Assembly: GCA_949128115.1 (NCBI GenBank)
Contig: OX421965.1
Location: 28,701,681 to 28,765,680 of the forward strand
Source of the DNA: Anaspis maculata
Lineage: Eukaryota; Arthropoda; Insecta; Coleoptera; Scraptiidae
Reading direction: 5' to 3'
Length of the DNA: 64,000 nt
How positions within the stretch are numbered: the first letter of the stretch is position 1; the number at the start of each line of letters is the position of its first letter. The notes under the pieces are model-generated. The model was not told where the DNA came from and did not search any database. It saw only the letters and a program-made list of their open reading frames with translations. Of this stretch, positions 23,601 to 36,962 are shown one piece after another. The position numbers and the translations under genes were made by a program.

Positions 23601-24843
23601 CAACCAATAATTATTACTACTTTACCTATTACTATTCAACTGAAAAAAAGTTCACCTTATTCAATAATTAAATACCTAATAGGTATCAGAAGTGAGAAAA
23701 CCTATCGCAGGAATAAAGAAATGAAAAAAGAATTCCAGCTATTTTCAAGAGCTACCTTATTATTTATATCATTATCATTTAAACACCATTTCGCTCAAAT
23801 TGTATGAGAAATTATTTGTCAACACGTCCATTTGCCTAATTTACAGCACGATAAAACTTCCACACACAGCACATCAGATAAAACTTATAATAAGTTTCAG
23901 AGAGGAATATCACGGCACAATAATGGTGCTGTTGATGACACTTTTTATTAATTCGGCCTCACGTCCATAAATTATACAGCATCACAGCGCATTATTAACG
24001 TACCCATAATCACCACAAAAATCTATCCGAGTATGTCGTTTCAAACTTTACGGCTCTCTCCCAACATACATACTTATAATTAATGAATTTTATTATTTAC
24101 GATTAGTTTTTACAGGTGGTGTCATAATGCAATAAAAAGAGTAAGAAGAGTTTATGAGACAGCAATGTAATTTGCATTTTAAGCTGATTTCGTATTATGA
24201 GCTTTGCCCAGAAGGGTCTCTGCTGTTGTGGAAACTCCAACCTGAACTGCTGAACAAATAAATAATTTGAATACATTAAATTGTCTTTATATAAATATAT
24301 GTATGAAGTGTAACACTATTTTCAGTTGAGTTCGAAGTGGTATAGCTCCTTAAGAAAGAGAACTAGTTTGAAAGTTTTTTTTGTGAATAGCTGACTTTTT
24401 GACATGAAACATGCGATATTCCATAAATATCTCCCGTATTTATTGTACAGGACGTCGCATAATGCTCTGCAAAATCTGGAAATTCAGCTTTTCTCCCAAT
24501 TCCGCAAAAAAAGGATTCGCAGTTTTCTTTCAACTGGTCTGAATATGTCATACTAATTTTCAATTAGTATGTTCCGCCTGTTTCCTTTATCTACAAGGTG
24601 ATCTAAAAAGGCAACTTTTCGGTTTTACAGTGAACTTTTTTTTACCTTTTTTAAATTGAAATCTTGGAGTTGAATTTTAGAGTTAAAAGATCCAAAGGTC
24701 AGAATTAATCTAAGACAGACACCTAAAATCAAAAGCGACCCAGATCCTCGTCCAGATCCATAACTGTAATGCCCTCGAAGTCCAGTTTGGGAGTAGAAAT
24801 GAATAGAAACCAATTTGTACGAATAATCAGAACAATGACAATG

Positions 24844-24992
24844 AGTCGCATGATTGAAAAAAGCGATTGCTTTTACTCCATCAATAATTGCTTCTACTCC
24901 ATATTCTACTACAAGTTGCTGAGAAAAATTTGCTCAGCAACTCCCAGCAAAAGCTAAAGTAGAAGCAAATTACTCGTTTTAATCATACGACC
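24844..24992. repeat. 149-bp foldback repeat
   Basis: Arms gtcgcatgattgaaaa and, inverted, ttttaatcatacgac enclose a second pair (ttgcttttactcc / agtagaagcaa). It is a small MITE-like hairpin inside the H2.0 intron. Confidence 0.55.
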
Positions 24993-26039
24993 CAATGAGT
25001 GACTGACAAGCCAGGGTAGAAAACTTATTGTTATTGTAATCAAGGGGTTGATTTTTTTTCAAAAACATGCATGATTAATCTTGATATTTAGAATTGATGA
25101 TTTGCTCGAAAGCAAACTGGTTTCCGTTAGCATCAATTTCTTCTCTCACACTAGATGTCAAGGATGTTTGGAATTTGGGTCACCATCGAATGCAATGTAA
25201 TGGGTGTAGCTAGCAGCGTGAGGCCGCGCCGTTGGGCTCTGAAAACTAGAGTTACCCTAGTGACGGGAGAGGTTTCGTTTCAGGGTGTAGTGTTGCTTAA
25301 CGACGTTTATTCAACGATAATTCATGTGAAAATGCTCGTGAAAATTTCTAGAGGTTGAAACTGACGTGGAGCTACAAATAACACAAGTAATTCCCCAATT
25401 CCCGTATGAAATTCTCCCAGTTGTGGAGAAGACTGGATTTTCAGGATTTACGATTCACCCTGTATAGTAAATAAAATCACTAAACACATTCAAAGGTCCA
25501 AAAACATTGCTTTTCCGTCTGTTGAGAAGAGTTTACTGGAATCTCTCAAAATAACGAAAATAGTGGGGATTGAAGGACCACCTTTTGACCCTCCATATTT
25601 TCAAAAATAAAAGCCCAAATTTATTTTGCAACATTTTTCTGATATTTTTGAAACATTTCCATAACTGCGGTTAAATTTTCTACTTCAAGTTTTCCAATAC
25701 CCTGTATAATACAGAAAATATTGTTACGTATTTGGCGTTCGGCTTCGTTTATAATTGAGACGATCGTTTCAAAACACACTGAAACGACCCCAGCTATCGT
25801 CTTGGCCCCTGAATGGGTAGGCAACCCATTATACTGGCATTTAATTCAACTTATTTGAATTAAATCACTTTTCCCGCTTTTGGAACCGCTTGGCCGATGA
25901 TCATCTAGTATCAGGACGACATCCCGTTGTGCCTCTCTTCTTGTTGTTCGATTATAGAGCTCTCGAGATTGTTGAGATAGGTCTGACTACGAGTTTGAAC
26001 GCAATAAGACACAGTATCAAATTTTAACATAACATCAAT

Positions 26040-26348
26040 CTATTGACTTCTATGTACAATTCAAAATGTTTAAATAATGGCTCGCTCCTATACCTAGTCC
26101 TACCTTCACATCGCAGGCTAAATTATCTAAAAGATCTAACCTATTCCCGACGAGATACTTTTCCCCTAATTATTTCAGACGTCCCAACACCCCAACCCTC
26201 CGACGAACACCTGACTCTACACTTTGACCGACATTTAATTCTGACTGGCTTTCGCGGTTCAAAGTTCTTTTTGGGGTCAAATCAGATCTAACATTTATGT
26301 TAGTGTTAGAGGTTATGTTAGGGTTAGGCCCGGTTTCTAGACACTGAA
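26040..26348 (+). repeat. Dispersed repeat family C, copy 1
   Basis: The reverse complement of 62068-62385 matches this stretch (shared ggcccggtttctagacactg end, the acatttatgttagtgttagag tract and an AT-rich body). It is an old dispersed repeat of unknown class. Confidence 0.55.
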
Positions 26349-27559
26349 AAGAGAAGAGTGATTTCGACCACGAGTGCTATCCAAGATTTGTGGGCCGGTG
26401 TGTGTATGGTAGCCCACCTTATTGTGGCATTCTTTTCAAAGGCTGTTGCTTCTTTTTGGGCCATGGTCTCTTTTGCCCGTTTGGAAAGGATTGGATATGG
26501 CTACCTTTGTGGGGGCCTATTCCCTTTTTTCACCGTGAGTCGCCCCCAACTCTTAGAAAGATTCCCGCGGTCGCGCGTGTCTATAACCGGAAATGTTGAA
26601 CCAAATTTCGCCCTTCCAAAAACTTTCAAACCGATGGTGAGCGCGAAACAATTACTCTAGTCAAGATACAAATTTAATTTGGAGAACGTTTTGAGCACGC
26701 CCCGTATACGCGCTAGTTCGTTGTTGTTTAGCAATTTGTGAGAGAAGGCCGCAGCCAGGAGAAACAAAACGCACAGAATAGACTATACAGGGTGTTCGCC
26801 GAAAAGCCGATGTGGAGAGGCGTCGAAATGATCTTTGCCCTAACACGAAATGATCGCCGTCTACACTATTCCTGATCGAGCCCTAATAACAGTTCATTTT
26901 TACAAAGTCCCTATCTGAACGATGGCGTCGTTGGGTACCGGATTGAATTCATCAGTTTCGAATAAGAACGTTTTCATTCCCGGGACAACTCTACATGGAA
27001 ATATCAGGAACGGTCGTGGCGCTAAAACAAAATCATTAGTTTCAAGGAGGGGGGGGGGGTCCATCAATCCGATCGACAATTGCGACTCTACGGCAGGGTC
27101 CGAACCCCGATACAAACGCGATTCTATTTTTCCAATTACTTGATTTTTCACGTAGTTCTCAAAATTTACATTTTCCGAATAACTAGGAGCTTCAGAAACG
27201 CAGAGGAAGCTCACCCGCGAGTTTCCAGATCTAACCCACTAGGTCCGGTGCTCTGAGTACCGCAGTCACAAAGCCAAGTCCAGAGGGCCCAAGAGCGCGA
27301 ATACCTTTCTATGAAGGTATCCAACAAAGGACGAGGCTTGAAAGTGGCTGTACCTGACGGCAGACAGTAGCGCAGATACCAGCACGTGCAGGCAGATTCA
27401 GAACGCACGCGTGAGCTCCATCATACATTTTTCCGACAAAGCCTAACCGTAAGCAACTATCCCAACTCACCAAGACTAACCTCCCGCTCGTCGAGGTCAT
27501 CACTCCGCCACACGAGATACCGAAACGAGAGACCTCATTTCTATCGGGCCTGGATCATT

Positions 27560-28120
27560 TAGGGGTTTCAACTCGACATCCTCGATGTGGGCTAGAACTC
27601 ATCGTGGAGGGAACGCGACTCAGCATCCTGGAGGGGGTTCGAAACACTTCGTCAACGGGTCCCAACTCTACGACTTGGAGAAGGGTCGAAACTCAACCCC
27701 GGAAGGGCCTTGGCACATCGACCTGGAGAAAGGCTGGAACTCGTCGTCGGAGGGCTCTGACTCGACACCTGGAGGCGGATCAAGACTCAACGTCCAAGGG
27801 CTCTGACACGACATCCTAGAGACGGGTTGCAACTCAACGGGGGAAGCAACTCATCAGTCTCTCGGAGGGTCAAAACTCAACCTGGAGGGTTCTCGACTCA
27901 GCGTGCCCCCAAGGGGACCAAAACACGACTCCGAAGGGTTCCAACTCGACTTTCTCCAGGGGGCCTTTGAGACACATCAGCCGGGGGGAATCGACTCGTC
28001 ATTTTCCAAGTGGGCTGGGGCTCATCATTGGGGCTTCGACGCTTCGGTCTCTAGGAGGGTCGCGACGCAACATAAACGGGTTCTAACTCAGCTTCCTCGA
28101 AGGGGACTGAAACTCTTCGC
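27560..28120 (+). repeat. Degenerate ~24-bp minisatellite
   Basis: More than 20 imperfect units built on gg.t..aactcgacatcctggag follow one another at 21-27 base spacing (anchors aactcgacatcc, actcatcg, actcagcatcc, actctacgac, actcaacccc, actcgtcg and so on). The stretch is GC-rich against an AT-rich background. Open frames of 71-135 codons here are products of the repeat, not genes. Related units recur at 54376-54510 in opposite orientation. Confidence 0.7.
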
Positions 28121-28868
28121 TAACAGGCCCGCAGAAGCACTCGGCAGCGGACGCGACAAGTCGGGAGCGGGCGGCAGCCCAGGAGGATTGGTCCAGGTAC
28201 CACGGTCAATCTCCGGCGATATCCTCCATTCCCAGCAATTCGGAATATTTTTTCGCATCCAAAACGACCGCGAACGGCGTATAGCCGTGAAATTCCAATG
28301 GGTAATTTAATACACTGCGCTGGGACACCGGGTGACATCACGTGAACATCGGATGATGGCGGCGGCGAGCGGGCGGTAACACGGCGCGTCAACATAGCAG
28401 GAGCACGGCAGCAACTTGCTGGGTCAATGTGCGGGAGCTTTACTCCATATGCACCAATTCACCATTTCGTCGGACGTCGAGCAGGAACGATTTTTGAATT
28501 CACGAAGAGAAGCAAATAAATTATGTTGTAGAGCTTTGCGGGATTTACACGAATGAATTAAATAACTAGCGACATCTTTTAATGATGCCTTGACTCTGAA
28601 TATTCACATTCTCATACCTCGATTTCACGGCTTTGAATTATTTTCCTCCGGATTATTTTCGGCCCGCCAAATGCGGGTGGCTTCAACACACTATTTATTG
28701 CTGCGTACTACAATCAATACACGTCAACAATTATTATTACTGCTTGAGAATATCGCTGGTTACTACTCGCTTTCTATCCGCTCTCTACCGCTTTGGTTTC
28801 AATACTGGTCCGTAGGCCGAGGATCGGTGCTTTATCTAGCTCCGACCATCAATTTCGAATGTTCAATC

Positions 28869-29160
28869 GGTCCTCCAGCAAATTCCACAGTGATCCGGCA
28901 TACGGATTCTAGGCGACTCCCAGAAAATCCTACACATTTTGAGGGCATCACCAACGTGCTGTGACTCCAGCGCCTCCGCCAAATGGACAAATGTGTGCTA
29001 CTCGGCCGTTAAAGTCGCCACGTAAATTTCATTTACTAAGCCATCGCGTATATTCTGGAAATGTCCAGGGCTTCGCACTTGTACACTGCGACCTGATAGG
29101 CTTCGTCTAGACAGGTGTGCTCTAGAATGCACGGGAATCGCCGCTCGTAACAATATATTT
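28869..29160 (+). repeat. Dispersed repeat family D, uninterrupted copy
   Basis: This matches 48259-48461 plus 49922-50002 (ggtcctccag..attccacagtga, cctccgccaaatggac, ctcggccgtt, cgctcgtaacaatatattt). Here the cgcacttgtacactgcgacc segment is continuous, giving the empty site for the element inserted at 48462. Confidence 0.75.
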
Positions 29161-30000
29161 GGCAGCCCGGGACTAGTTGTTGTCACCAGGACCATGTTAC
29201 CACGATGTTATTTCTGACTTTACAAGGTACAAGGTGGTTAACTTTGATTATTACGGGCTCCAATGCCAATGTTATATTTTATCAGTCGGCCACTACTAAA
29301 TAGTTTTCTACCAGGATTACATTTTTTGGCTGTAATTTGAATGTTACTTCATCAGCAACAAAATTGAATACAAGCAAGTTGTTGGTCATAGTTCTATTCA
29401 ATAAGCCCTCCATTATCATGGGCTCATTTCGTATTTTTATCGACATTTGGCAAAAAATCTGTTTTAACCTAAGATTTCTTTTCATAAATATACAAAGGCG
29501 AAATAAATTGTGAATACTGGAAAACTGGATTATTGCTATAAGTCCAGTCACTATGTTCAAAAAATCGTATCAACTTCGGAAAAATTAGTAGAGGGTTGAA
29601 ATTGTGTGCACACATTCCTTTAATAGTCTTGAATGGCTTGTGAAAAGTCCCCTGAAACCCGATTTTAGGAGCTTTGAATAATCGCCATCAAGTGTTGGGA
29701 AGTCGTTTTTTTGGCGAAGAAGTTATTTCTTTATTGCAAGATTCCTTTTTATAATTGAATGACTGCGTATCACCATCTTGATAATCACCATACACTGTTC
29801 CCACTTTTGCATAGGATCCACTCGTGGCGGATCCAAGATGGCGGCCAAGAAGTAAAAAAAAGTGACTGTCTTATTTCCAATAGTAGCAGACCGAAAACAT
29901 GCCTGATAATTGAATTTCATTTCTGAAATAATTTGTCATGGTAATACCAAGTTATACTTCAATATCTGAAGAAATCACTGATTTATTGACAAAAGTTGAA

Positions 30001-30428
30001 TTAAATTTAAAGTTGTTCCAGTCACACTACGTATTTGTTGTTTTTTTAAAAAGGTTTAATTGACAATTGTTTCGAGGAAGACCCTCATCATCAGAAAACT
30101 ATTCAAAAAAGTGTATGAAATGCTTGTTTGTAAAAGATTTTTATTGAAAATTGGCAGTAAATTGACAGTAAATAAAAAGATGGCAACAATAGTACAGGTT
30201 CTCATGTCATCTTTTCATTTACTGTCAATTTACTGCCAATTTTTACTGAAAATCTTTTACAAACAAGCACTTTATACACTTTTTTGAATAGTTTTCTGAT
30301 GATGAGAGTCTTCCTCGTAACAATTGTCAATTAAACCTTTTTCAAAAAACAACAAATACGTGGTGTGACTGGAACAACTTTGAATTTATACTCACAAAGC
30401 CACAGATAGACCAATTCTACTTAATATA
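30001..30428. mobile_element. 428-bp foldback element in palindrome left arm
   Basis: AAAAGTTGAA flanks the insertion at 29991-30000 and 30429-30438, while the opposite arm has it only once (near 31841-31850, inverted), proving an insertion with a ~10-bp duplication. Most of it is itself a palindrome (arms from aaagttgttccagtcacac to gtgtgactggaacaacttt), plus a ~45-bp asymmetric tail. A 9-10 bp duplication suggests a Mutator-like MITE. Confidence 0.75.
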
Positions 30429-30538
30429 AAAAGTTGAATCGTGAAATTTTTTCAGATTTTCCAGAATATTTCAAAAACGGTCGAAGATATTTCGGAACCG
30501 TCCACAACAATTTCCTAAGCATTAAATTACGAATATAT

Positions 30539-30820
30539 AGGGTGATTCAAATGTCTCCAGCTCTGTTTTGGTTTCTGAGGTTTTTTCCACTCCCCTCAAC
30601 CTGTTGAATACGACGTTTGCTTGGGTATAGCTGGTATTTACCCTGCAACTACATTTACAATTACCTAATCAAAAACTAGTGGAAACACGATGTGCAAATA
30701 ATTTTTTCATTGTGGCAATTTCTTCAGACTAAATAACGGTAATACCAAACGCGTTAAGAAAAGAAATGAAGAAAAAAATCTTCAGGAACCAAAATCGCTA
30801 GATACATAAAAATCACCCTA
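30539..30820. mobile_element. TA-target MITE in palindrome left arm
   Basis: Ends GGGTGATT..AATCACCC are flanked by TA. The equivalent place in the opposite arm reads through without the element (cgaatataccg, inverted near 31737), so the duplication is exactly TA, as for Tc1/mariner-type elements. There is no coding capacity in ~280 bp. Confidence 0.8.
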
Positions 30821-32280
30821 TACCGTCCGTTTTTTATTTTAGGCCCCAGCCCATAGCATCTTTATTATGGATTTCACACCCGATATATTATATATTTTTG
30901 AAATCAGAAAAACAAGATCTTTCTAGTGATGATATGTCAAATTATTTTTGACAGATGTCATTTTTTGACAAATGACAGAATAGTACTTGTGACACATCAT
31001 TTTAAAGCCTATCAAATTCTGAGGAGAACTGTTTTTTTATTTTTAAAATAGGGTGTCTTTTACAGCTTCTAGGGGTCTTTCAATAGGAAAAAATGTCAAT
31101 TTCAGAAATAGCCACTCAATAAGTAATAGGTATTTTTAAAATTAACTAATGGTGATGATCTAATTTTTTAATTGTCCAAATTATTGGGAAACTTCATAAA
31201 CACCTTATCTTTCGGGTAGGCTCATAAAAACTCGAAGGGGGTCATTTCTGGCAAGCTCGGATGTAATCTCGTTGGGCCGGTGGTAGTTCCAATTCACTGA
31301 TCGTCGAATCTTTCATTCAAGGAACAAGGAGGCGGTCATTCGAGCAACTTCTTTAGGACATTTTTTGTTTCATTGTGAATAATTAATCATTATTATCATT
31401 AGTTTACATTAAAAATAGGTACCTGCTTTACCTATTTACTTAATATGTATTTTTGAAATTCAACATTTTTTTCCTATTGAAAGACCCCTAGAAGCTGTTG
31501 AAGACACCCTATCACAAAAATAAAAACACAGTTCTCCTCAGAATTTTATGGGCTTTAAAATGATGTATCACAAGTACTATTCTGTCATTTGTCAAAAAAT
31601 GACATCTGTCAAAAATAATTTGACATATCATCACTAGAAAGATCTTGTTTTTCTGATTTCAAAAATATATAATATATCGGGTGTGAAATCCATAATAAAG
31701 ATGCTATGGGCTGGGGCCTAAAATAAAAAACGGACGGTATATTCGTTATGTTATGTTTCCGAAGATATTGTAAACGGTTCCGAAATATCTTTGACTGTTT
31801 TTGAAATATTCTGAAAAAAACTGAAAATTTTTCATGATTCAACTTTTCTCAATAAATCAGTGATTACTTGAGATATTGAAGTATAACTTGGTATTTCCAT
31901 GATAAATTATGTCAGAAATAAAATGCATGCAAACAACTTTTAGGTCTGATGCTACTATTGGAAATAAGACAGTCAACTGTTTTAACTTCTTGGACGCCAT
32001 CTTGGATCCGCCACCTGTGCAAAAGTAGAAATAGTGTATGGTGACGGTCAAGATTGTAATACGCAATCCTCGACGCAATCATTCAATTTCAAAAATGACA
32101 ATCTTATTGCAATAAAGAAATGACTTTTCCGCCAAAAAACACGACTTTTCAACACTTCTCAGTCTTCTCACACTCACAGGCCATTCATGACAATCAATCA
32201 ATCAGAGGAATGCGTGTACAAAATTTCAGGCCTCTTGTATACTAGTTTTTCCGAAGAAGAATAGAAGAAAGACTTCAGCG

Positions 32281-32406
32281 GGTTGCTCACTTTGAGTTTG
32301 ACTTTTAAACCCGGTTTGGTTATACTGTATGGAAATAATTATTGCAACAATTAAATCTATGGCAACCAAACCAATAAGTTTAAAGTTAAACTCGAAGTGA
32401 GCAACT
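32281..32406. repeat. 126-bp foldback repeat
   Basis: Arms gttgctcactttgagttt and, inverted, aactcgaagtgagcaac enclose a short loop. It sits 16 bases from the end of the 2.7-kb palindrome. Confidence 0.6.
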
Positions 32407-33035
32407 GGGCCATAGTGACTGGACTATAATTATCGCAAACACCTGTTATGCTTGCATGTAGTTTTGTTGTTGCTTCAGTAACAGTGAAATTATAGCAAAA
32501 AAATGTAATTTTGGCGGAAAACCTACGAGTAGCCGCCTTAAGAAAGTCAGAAAAAAATGGTTCAAAAATTATTATCGAGATCAAACTCGACTAACAATCT
32601 AAGTAGGCTGATCATAACGTCCGCCGACCAGTGAAAGATCGCATAATGATATGATTAGGGAATTTATGTTTACAATGGGGTACTTGCCTAATTTTTTTTT
32701 ATTGGCTTAATCGATAGTATGATTGAAAATAATGTACCCGTATTTTTTCTTTTCCCTAAATTCCCAAAATTGCGGCCGCAATGCGTGTTTTAAAAATATA
32801 TTTGTGACGTCACAAATATATTAGATATAGAACATAGAAGGACTCATTTTCCTCGTTGGGTTGGCAATGATATAACGTCGCCAAGGTGCCGTTTTCAAAC
32901 AACAAGATCTGAGTCTGACTGACAACGTCAAACCGCCGGCCGTAATTTCTTCCTGTGTCCTTTTTTTTGCCTTTGACTGCTTTGATCGAGGCTTTGATCT
33001 ACGCGGTAAGTACCTACTCGTTTTGTCCATTTCTT

Positions 33036-33345
33036 GTTCAACCTAACTGGTCTCTTTCTTTAGTCTTCAGTGCTGTCCACCTAAAAGTCTTTCGCATGTT
33101 TGTCACCCGTGCTCTGACCTGGCTGACCCTCGGCTTCATTTCGGACATCAGTGTTCCTGCTCCCCACATTTTATTCGGAGATCCATTGCGTCCTCCCCAC
33201 ATGGATCTCTTGTAGCTCTAAAGTATTACCTATCCGGAATTGTATGCTAATGATGAACCTATAAAAGCTCACTGTTCATTTTCAGCCTCTTATTTCTGTG
33301 CTATTGGTGATCCTCCAGATTTTCCCCTGGAAATAAATTATTTCG
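33036..33345 (+). other. Possible exon-like stretch within the H2.0 intron
   Basis: A C/T-rich, locally GC-richer segment has two acceptor-like sites (tttctttag at about 33062, cattttcag at about 33285), a modest open frame ending at 33215, and AATAAA at about 33332. It could be an exon of a non-coding or small nested transcript. No protein motif is recognisable. Confidence 0.2.
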
Positions 33346-34999
33346 ACTGAGACAGTGTTATAAGAGATTTCTGGAGTCAGTTTCTTCGAAACCTTGTTCG
33401 ACTTTATTGTCTAAATGCTCATGGTAAGAGAATTCGATAGGAAACCGGTTTTGTGATAGCATGTTCAAAATGACAGTGTCACAGTGACATCCCTGACATT
33501 CTTGATTATTCCATTGTCACACAGTCAGACCAACCCCACTCAAAATCCCTGTCCTGGCGCGAAGCTTTTGGGAGGATTTTTCAAATTCGTTTTTTTCTGT
33601 AGAAAACGACGGGATTTTTGTGAAATTCTCAGTAGAGTCCTCTTATCACTTATACTAGCAATCAAAAGTATTTCCAGCTGAATCTATTCCATTGGCAAGT
33701 ACCCCATTACCGACTCTCCATCAAAAAAACGCATCTACATGGCCCTTCTGTGCCATCGCGCACCGTTCTCACCCTAATAAAAATCAAATCGTGGCCAAGC
33801 AATAAAATTGAAAAACAGACTATAATCGTTTGTAAATATACACGAAACGTGCGCTCTTGGTATCGCGTTGATGAGTACCAAATTTTGAGCGGCTCCAGCA
33901 TAAACAACATTCGGTCTATAGTATTATCATAAACACTTTCGGATGCTTCAGTTTACAGTTTGTTTGGTTCGAGTGTATACACAGGGCTTGTTAAGTGTTT
34001 AAAGGATGCTAATAGACAAGCATCTATATTCAGCCAGAGCAAGAGAGCATTTGCTTTGATTTGTTGTACGCCTGCGGAAATAAACCGTGCGCGCTAAGCA
34101 ATCGCTTCTTGGGCCTCGGCTTCTCCGTACCCCCTCCGAAGGATATCTGTGCGGTTGTTTCCAATAAAACCGAACTTAAATAAATATACTTATGCCCCCG
34201 GGATATATGATGGGTATTTAGATCGGGATCTAACCATTTATCACCCAAACACGCGGTTTTGTTTATTTGCCGTACGGATTAAGCTTTATTCCGTGCGATT
34301 TCGATTCTTTTATTGCCGCAGCGGATAAACAACATTCCGGAATTGTTGTTGGTACAACGCAATTGCGGTAGTTCGAATGATCTCCCATTAAAAAAAGTTT
34401 ACTACCTTCAGGCGCCTAATGCTCGGGAGCGAGAGAATATAAGGTACCTCAGTATAACTGAATCCAAAGAAGCATATTTGTTTAACACAGGATACTTGTA
34501 CCAAGTACAAACCAGACCCAGGTATAGCTCTTTGATTTCAAGAAGTTCCCGTGACGGACGGACAGACAAACTGTAGCTAAAAGCGACAATATGCTCTTTG
34601 GTAAAAGTGTCGAAAACTATTGAGCTTGTACCCAAGAAGTGCCTGGCTATATCTTCGAGAGCAACTTCTACCGTGAATGGTTTTAAAACCCCTTATTCTA
34701 AGTATATCTGATGAATAATTTATAAATAATAATTTAAATAGTTATTATTACTCTGTGCATATAAACGTGCGGTGAGACGAATTATTTTAAAGAATGGTTT
34801 TTATTCAGTTGAAGAATTTTTGTCACTGCAAGTTGCGTGAATTTGACATGTTTTAATTTCTTGTACATTTGTTATTTATTACGTGATGTTTCCGTTGATG
34901 TTTTTCATGTGTATTTGACTTTTGACTGTTTTTTGTTTGTTTGTATAAATCCAATTATTTATCTTGCTTCAAACTGATGTAATCATGTAATGTGGCGTA

Positions 35000-35025
35000 A
35001 TATATCTATCTATCTATCTATCTAT
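35000..35025. repeat. (TATC)n microsatellite
   Basis: About six TATC units end a stretch rich in AT. Such runs often mark the 3' tail of a non-LTR element, but no reverse transcriptase remains upstream. Confidence 0.7.
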
Positions 35026-36589
35026 AATCATTCAAATAAAAGGGTTATTATCTATTTCAGCTACTGTTGCCACTGCCAATTTTGATTTCAGTTCCAACAA
35101 TAATGGAGTGAAAAATAAAACTGATGTGTCGTTCAGGCCCGTATTGTCATTCAAAAATTTCGAAGGGGTCGGCACCTTGCCTGGCTATAAGGATGAAACA
35201 GTACAGTTAGTTGAAAAGTAACACTTAAACGTCCTTTTGGAAAAAAAGCGACGTTTCCGAGTTTTTAGGAAAAACGAAGTTTAATGCGCAAAAGCCCGTT
35301 TTTTTGGTTTTTGTTAGGCCACCCTGTATAATAATAATAAGAGGTTATAATAGTGAATACTCCATAAATTTCTGTGGGGAGAAGCTTCTTGATTATTTCA
35401 AAACCTCAAGAGTATACAAGACCTGTTAATTTTTAACACCCTACAAGTAGTATAAGTTCATTGTCTATAAACACGTCTTTTTTGTTGTAGATGTATCACT
35501 CTAGATAGAAGTCTTTAGCCCAGCTTCTGCTTCTAAGCACAATTTATGATGCCAGTCAAAACTTCTGAGATCTAAATTAAAATATTCATTGATCAATTTT
35601 CAATTCAGAACTATACCTATGTAAAGTAGGAGAAATACTTACACAGCAAAAGAAATATTATCTTTGATAATAATAAACTAAGTAGTTACACGCCGCCACT
35701 GATGCTTTCTTATTATTACTGGAAGTAAATTATCATTAGCTGACAGGATGCCACTTCCTAAACAAGCGCCCTTTCGTATACAGTGGCAATAAACACCAAG
35801 TGGAGCACCCGACGATCTGGAAATCGTCACACACGACTCACAAGCATACATAAACATACTAACCGTTGCTTCTTCATATACAATTTTTATCGCTTGTTTA
35901 TTCGATGTACGATTTCCACGAAAAATGAAGTGTTGAAATCATTACGAGATTATTTAAACTTCAATCTTATCCGAAAAGCTCCTTAATGCGTCTTTGGAGG
36001 CTGGCCCCATTATATTCTGATCAGCTTGATGCAGTGTGTTATCTTAGATTTGTTGATGGGGTCCAATTTTGTTAGGTGCCAATTTTTTACTAACTCACGT
36101 ACCACCTTTTGATACTATCCAATTGACTTCAATTTGTGCAAAGTTACGTAGAAAATGAAAACTAATCTTTACAACTGACAGCAGTCCAGATCAGAAGTGA
36201 GTCAATTAAATTATAATTAGAATCACCTACTTAAGTGCTGTGAACAAATTCACATTTCTCAGCAACTCCACCATTTGCATCAATTTACTTTAGATGTTCC
36301 GCACCTCCACCATGAGTGTAAAAGTGTAGAGGGAGTTTCGTCGCTTGACCGCACGTTCAATTCTTCATCCTATGGGTAGGTAGGTATTCCCATTTTCCCC
36401 TGATATGAAATTTTCAGTCAAGGCTCTTAAAGCGGTTTCTGATGCCAGTAAAAAAGTGGATCAGTAAAAATCACTTTTCATTTTTTTTTATTTGGAAACT
36501 CAATAGTCCAGCACTTCATACATTTCTCTTCAAAGAAGTGACATCGGTCTTCAATAATTTTTCACGTAACAAAAAAGTGATATACTTTA

Positions 36590-36962
36590 CAGGGTGTTTC
36601 ACTTTTTCAAGTCAATATTTTAGAGGATGGTAGAGCATCAAATAGTGAATACTTTCGTCAAGAAAAAAAAAATCAACGGAGTAAATTAAAATTAAAGAAT
36701 CATATATTTCACAAATGTTACCAAAGGTAACTGATGGCTTGCAGGTATGCATCAACTTACTTTGTGTACCAAATTTGATCAATATCCATTCAGTAATTAA
36801 ATTTGGAGTTATAAAAAGAAAAATATTTTCAAAACTCAACTTTGAAAGCCTCTAACTCCGTTATAATCCTTTTCCGATATAAATTTTCCCGAGAAAGTCC
36901 ACTTATTCTTTGATGCTTCATCATCTCTTATAATTTTCACAAAAGAAAAGTGAAACATCTTG
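36590..36962. mobile_element. 373-bp TA-target MITE
   Basis: Ends CAGGGTGTTTCACTTTT and, inverted, AAAAGTGAAACATCTTG are flanked by TA on both sides (36588-36589, 36963-36964). It is a non-coding Tc1/mariner-type MITE. Confidence 0.7.

Larger units (their letters stand above)
29571..32265. mobile_element. 2.7-kb palindromic element with two insertions
   Basis: Two inverted arms run from about 29571 inward and from about 32265 inward, meeting around a ~210-bp centre near 31170-31380. Matching blocks include cttcggaaaaa, gaccaagatgg-type segments near 29830 and 31995, aaaacaagatctttctagtg near 30909 and, inverted, near 31637, and aggggtctttcaatagga near 31071 and, inverted, near 31475. The left arm is longer because it took up two later elements (30001-30428 and 30539-30820). 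No transposase is encoded and no clear terminal duplication was found, so the class is open. Confidence 0.7.

Noticed and set aside
27585..28310. Open frames of 71-135 codons
   Set aside because: Generated by the GC-rich minisatellite; units have variable length, so no constant protein repeat results.
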